From Liolophura sinensis (Eukaryota > Mollusca > Polyplacophora > Chitonida > Chitonidae), in contig NC_088303.1 in NCBI RefSeq assembly GCF_032854445.1, positions 11,415,501-11,479,500 on the forward strand: a stretch of 64,000 nucleotides of DNA, given 5' to 3'. The notes below the pieces were generated by a model. It worked only from the letters and a program-made list of their open reading frames with translations, did no database searches and was not told the DNA's origin. Both the position numbers and the translations under genes were made by a program. Shown here piece after piece: positions 61,356 to 64,000 of this stretch (the stretch's first letter is position 1; each line of letters opens with the position of its first letter).

Positions 61356-62249
61356 AAAACAAAACAAATACGGATCAAAGCCTCGGCCTAATTTTGGTTG
61401 GTGTACTTAGTGAGCTTAGAAGTGTGGGGATTGCCTGTTGGAAAGCGCTGACATAGATTACTTTCTTCATTCCTAGACTGACGTGTGCGTTGTCTAAATT
61501 GAGGATAGAATCTCTATCCGCCTTTTTCACACCGTGAACACAAATAGATTTTAGCCATACACGTTTGATTATACATATCGTTTTCTCATTGTTGTTATTT
61601 ATACCATTCATGAGGAATAAATAATCTTTTAGGCAAAGTTTACAACTCATACAGAGTCCTAAAATATACCTCTGGCACTATATGCCAGAAGCCAAACGAC
61701 TGAACGTTCTTTAGGGTTGCATTTTTGCATATAAATAAATACTTGAATGCAATTTTAAATATTTAAATGCTATATTTTAAAAGAATCTTTTGAACAAAAA
61801 TAGAAGCTTATGAAAAGCAGAGAGCTGTTTGGGGATTTTAGACAATTGTTTAACGCAATATAGATTACCAGACTTATTAGCAATTCATTCCTTCAGTCCC
61901 ATTGATCGTTGGGCCTTTGTGTCAATGCACGTTTGTTGACAAACACATGTCTTCCTCCAGTAAGTCATACATGTATATAAAGGGGAGCGCTTTTGCGTGT
62001 TTTTGATTGGATCCCTGGTCCTTCTGGTGTTTACAGGAATGGACTGGCGGACAACTCTGCACAACAGTCATCAACATTATGTAACATTATGAAATATCTA
62101 TTTAGGCCCCTGTCTGTTTTTCTTTCCAAATTTAATTTATTCTTTTTTTCCCTGATTGTCTTTCCAACAGGCAATCCCCACACTTCTAAGCTCACAAAGT
62201 ACACCAACCAAAATTAGGCCGAGGCTTTGATCCGTATTTGTTTTGTTTT
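61356..62249. repeat. Near-perfect 90-bp inverted repeat with 714-bp loop
   Basis: The left arm 61356-61445 and right arm 62160-62249 are reverse complements at 89 of 90 positions with no indel (landmarks CGGATCAAAGCCTCGGCCTA and TAGGCCGAGGCTTTGATCCG; the mismatch lies in GTACTTAGTGAG versus CTCACAAAGTAC). The loop holds no supported gene. Likely a foldback-type mobile element, or a young duplication in reverse; a transcript across it would form a long hairpin. Confidence 0.93.
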
Positions 62250-62570
62250 TTGCCTTCTCTGCTATTAAAGATTACGTCATCCGAAAATGGCAAGAAGGAT
62301 GGAATACGTTATCACAGATAAAGGAAGATTCCTCCTAAAGCCCAGTAATTGTCTCTTAACTTAATCTAACGTCTGGGAAAGCAGATGTTTCAATTTGTCG
62401 AATGCTTTCGGACACCTTTCTTGTAAATGAGTGTCTTTCCGTTTTGCTCGCCACCTCAATAGGAACTGTGAGAACTGTGTAGTCTAAGACACATTAACTC
62501 ATTTCTTGTGCACCAACCAAAATTTTTCTGACTTCCAGCATTTAGATATATGTCAGTCCCCATTTGAGAA

Positions 62571-62652
62571 TGTCTCCGGCCGTAAGTAGGAAGTTCTGTC
62601 AGCAACCTGCGGATGGTCGTGGGTTTCCCCCGGGCCCTGCCCGGTTCCTCTG
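62571..62652 (+). mobile_element. SINE family B internal fragment
   Basis: CTCCGGCCGTAAGTAGGAAG, TCAGCAACCTGCGGATGGTC and CCCCGGGCCCTGCCCGG match the family body; the head and tail are missing. Confidence 0.8.
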
Positions 62653-62804
62653 ACCTTTGGGAAATTGCTGACAAATTTTCCTTTATGTGACCTGCACCAT
62701 ATTGTTGGTGGTCTTCATCGTACATTAGGCTGTGTGAACGGTCACTTGAGCGTGGTTGTGAGAGCGGGAAAACCTACAAATTTCCAAGTCATGGCCAGGT
62801 TTGA

Positions 62805-63003
62805 TTTATTTGTTTATTTATTTCATTGGTGTTTTACGCCCTACCCAAGAATATTTCACTTCTACGACGGCAGCCAGCACCATGGAGGTGGGATACCGGG
62901 TATATCCGCAGATTTCCAGCGGATAGCCGAGTTTGATCTCGGACCTCATATGTTCCAGCGAGTAAAGTCAAGCCCCTCTAACCACTAGACCGTGACACGC
63001 TCC
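62805..63003 (-). mobile_element. SINE with family B tail but a different tRNA-like head
   Basis: Reverse orientation. The low-coordinate end is the family B tail (TTTCATTGGTGTTTTACGCC, AGAATATTTCACTTCTACGA). Its head, read on the minus strand from 63003, is GAGCGTGTCACGGTCTAGTG plus GTTAGAGGGG and later CGAGATCAAACTC. This resembles a Glu/Asp-type tRNA (TCTAGTGGTTAG A box), unlike the TGGCTCAGTTGG head of the other copies. Confidence 0.75.
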
Positions 63004-64000
63004 CAGGAAAAAAGTATTTTAGGCGGTTACCAGATTTGCCAAACAAGCAAACAAAATTAATTGCTATTACTCATTTCACTTATTCTCGCCACAAGTGACA
63101 GGTAAATGCTAGTATTTATGTACTGGCCTAGCCTGTGTGTTGCTGTGTAATTTTGATGAAGCTCAGTCGTGGCGCGCATAGCCTAAAGGCTGAATCAGCC
63201 AATGAAGTAGCAGGCCAACGAACGAACCACGCAAGTCGCAGCACGATGGTCAGGTCTTCAGCCAGGAGCCACTCAGTGCTTTACTTAAACCAGCACGGTT
63301 TCCGAAACCCGTAAAACTGATACTCTTTACTGATAACGTCTTTATTACGTTGAACAACAATGAATAAATACTAATAGTGAAGAATCCACATACACTCAGT
63401 CTCGTGAAGGAATCTATCGTTGTTCACGGGAATTGAAAGAAGCAGCAGAGAATCCTTGGATAAAATATCTTAAGTGGACTTCTTCCTTTCCTATTGATTA
63501 TAGACAATAAGCGAGACCAGAGTAACCCTGATGTTGTCATCTAAAGAAATCTCTGCGAGGTCCGTAGGCTGTGTTCATATCTCGCCTAGTTGGTACTCTA
63601 AATCCTGGACGTGGAAAAATTTAATCTACATTTCACTGGGGCAATGCGAGGACTTTCTGGTCCAGACCCCAGAACGGTACCGGCCTTCAGTTTTTTTTTT
63701 ACTTTGGCTTAATCGAATTATCGATTATTAATTGCAATCTAAGACCTTGATTCAGAAGATTCTTTGTATGTACAGTTACAGTAGGTCCAGTATACTCACC
63801 CGATCTGATTTATACAAACAGTCGTAATTCTACACAGTTTTGTCATCGCTTCACTGTATGTGTGTATAAACTGCGCTATTAAAGTGTGAGTAAAATACTT
63901 CAAAGGGTTAGTCTATTGTTGCACATGTATCTCATGGAAGAATGAGTGTGAAAACTAGAACCTAGTAATTCTTCCAGAAGCACACTATGGTCCGGACTTC
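63004..64000. other. Intergenic DNA to window end
   Basis: No gene or repeat recognised. Confidence 0.4.

Overview
This window is animal nuclear DNA, most likely from a mollusc (possibly a bivalve). The genes are split by GT-AG introns, the background is AT-rich, and there are many tRNA-derived SINE copies of a type I associate with mollusc genomes. The taxonomic call is an inference from gene content and repeat style; no species can be named from sequence alone.

Four genes can be rebuilt exon by exon. (1) At 1-2527 (+) is the 3' end of nephrocystin-4 (NPHP4), a ciliary transition-zone protein. (2) At 10657-15692 (-) is a complete ten-coding-exon gene of the ODAD1 (CCDC114)/CCDC63 outer-dynein-arm docking family, predicted 562 residues. 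It converges on NPHP4, so two cilium genes are neighbours. (3) At 19982-23516 (+) is a complete three-exon mitochondrial carrier of the SLC25A35/34 type, predicted 332 residues, divergent from ODAD1. (4) At 36160-46552 (+) are the first two coding exons of a receptor guanylyl cyclase. Its sensor is a NIT-type domain between two membrane helices, and it has no kinase-homology region. Its remaining exons were not found in the last 17 kb.

The rest is gene-poor and repeat-rich. It holds two tRNA-derived SINE families (A and B) plus one copy with family B tail but a different tRNA-like head, two MITE-like families, a decayed Tc1-like transposase, and a near-perfect 90-bp inverted repeat with a 714-bp loop at 61356-62249. 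It also holds seven sizeable minisatellite arrays (units of about 80, 90, 30, 36, 31, 36 and 21 bp), five of them between 31.7 and 60.4 kb, inside or near the cyclase gene. Two open or nearly open frames of unknown identity (about 6.1-6.6 kb on + and 47.8-48.5 kb on -) deserve a homology search.

Functionally, NPHP4 and ODAD1 act in cilia (gate and motility), SLC25A35 is a mitochondrial inner-membrane transporter, and the cyclase is predicted to turn an extracellular small-ligand signal into cGMP. Nothing suggests that the four genes form one pathway or a co-transcribed unit.
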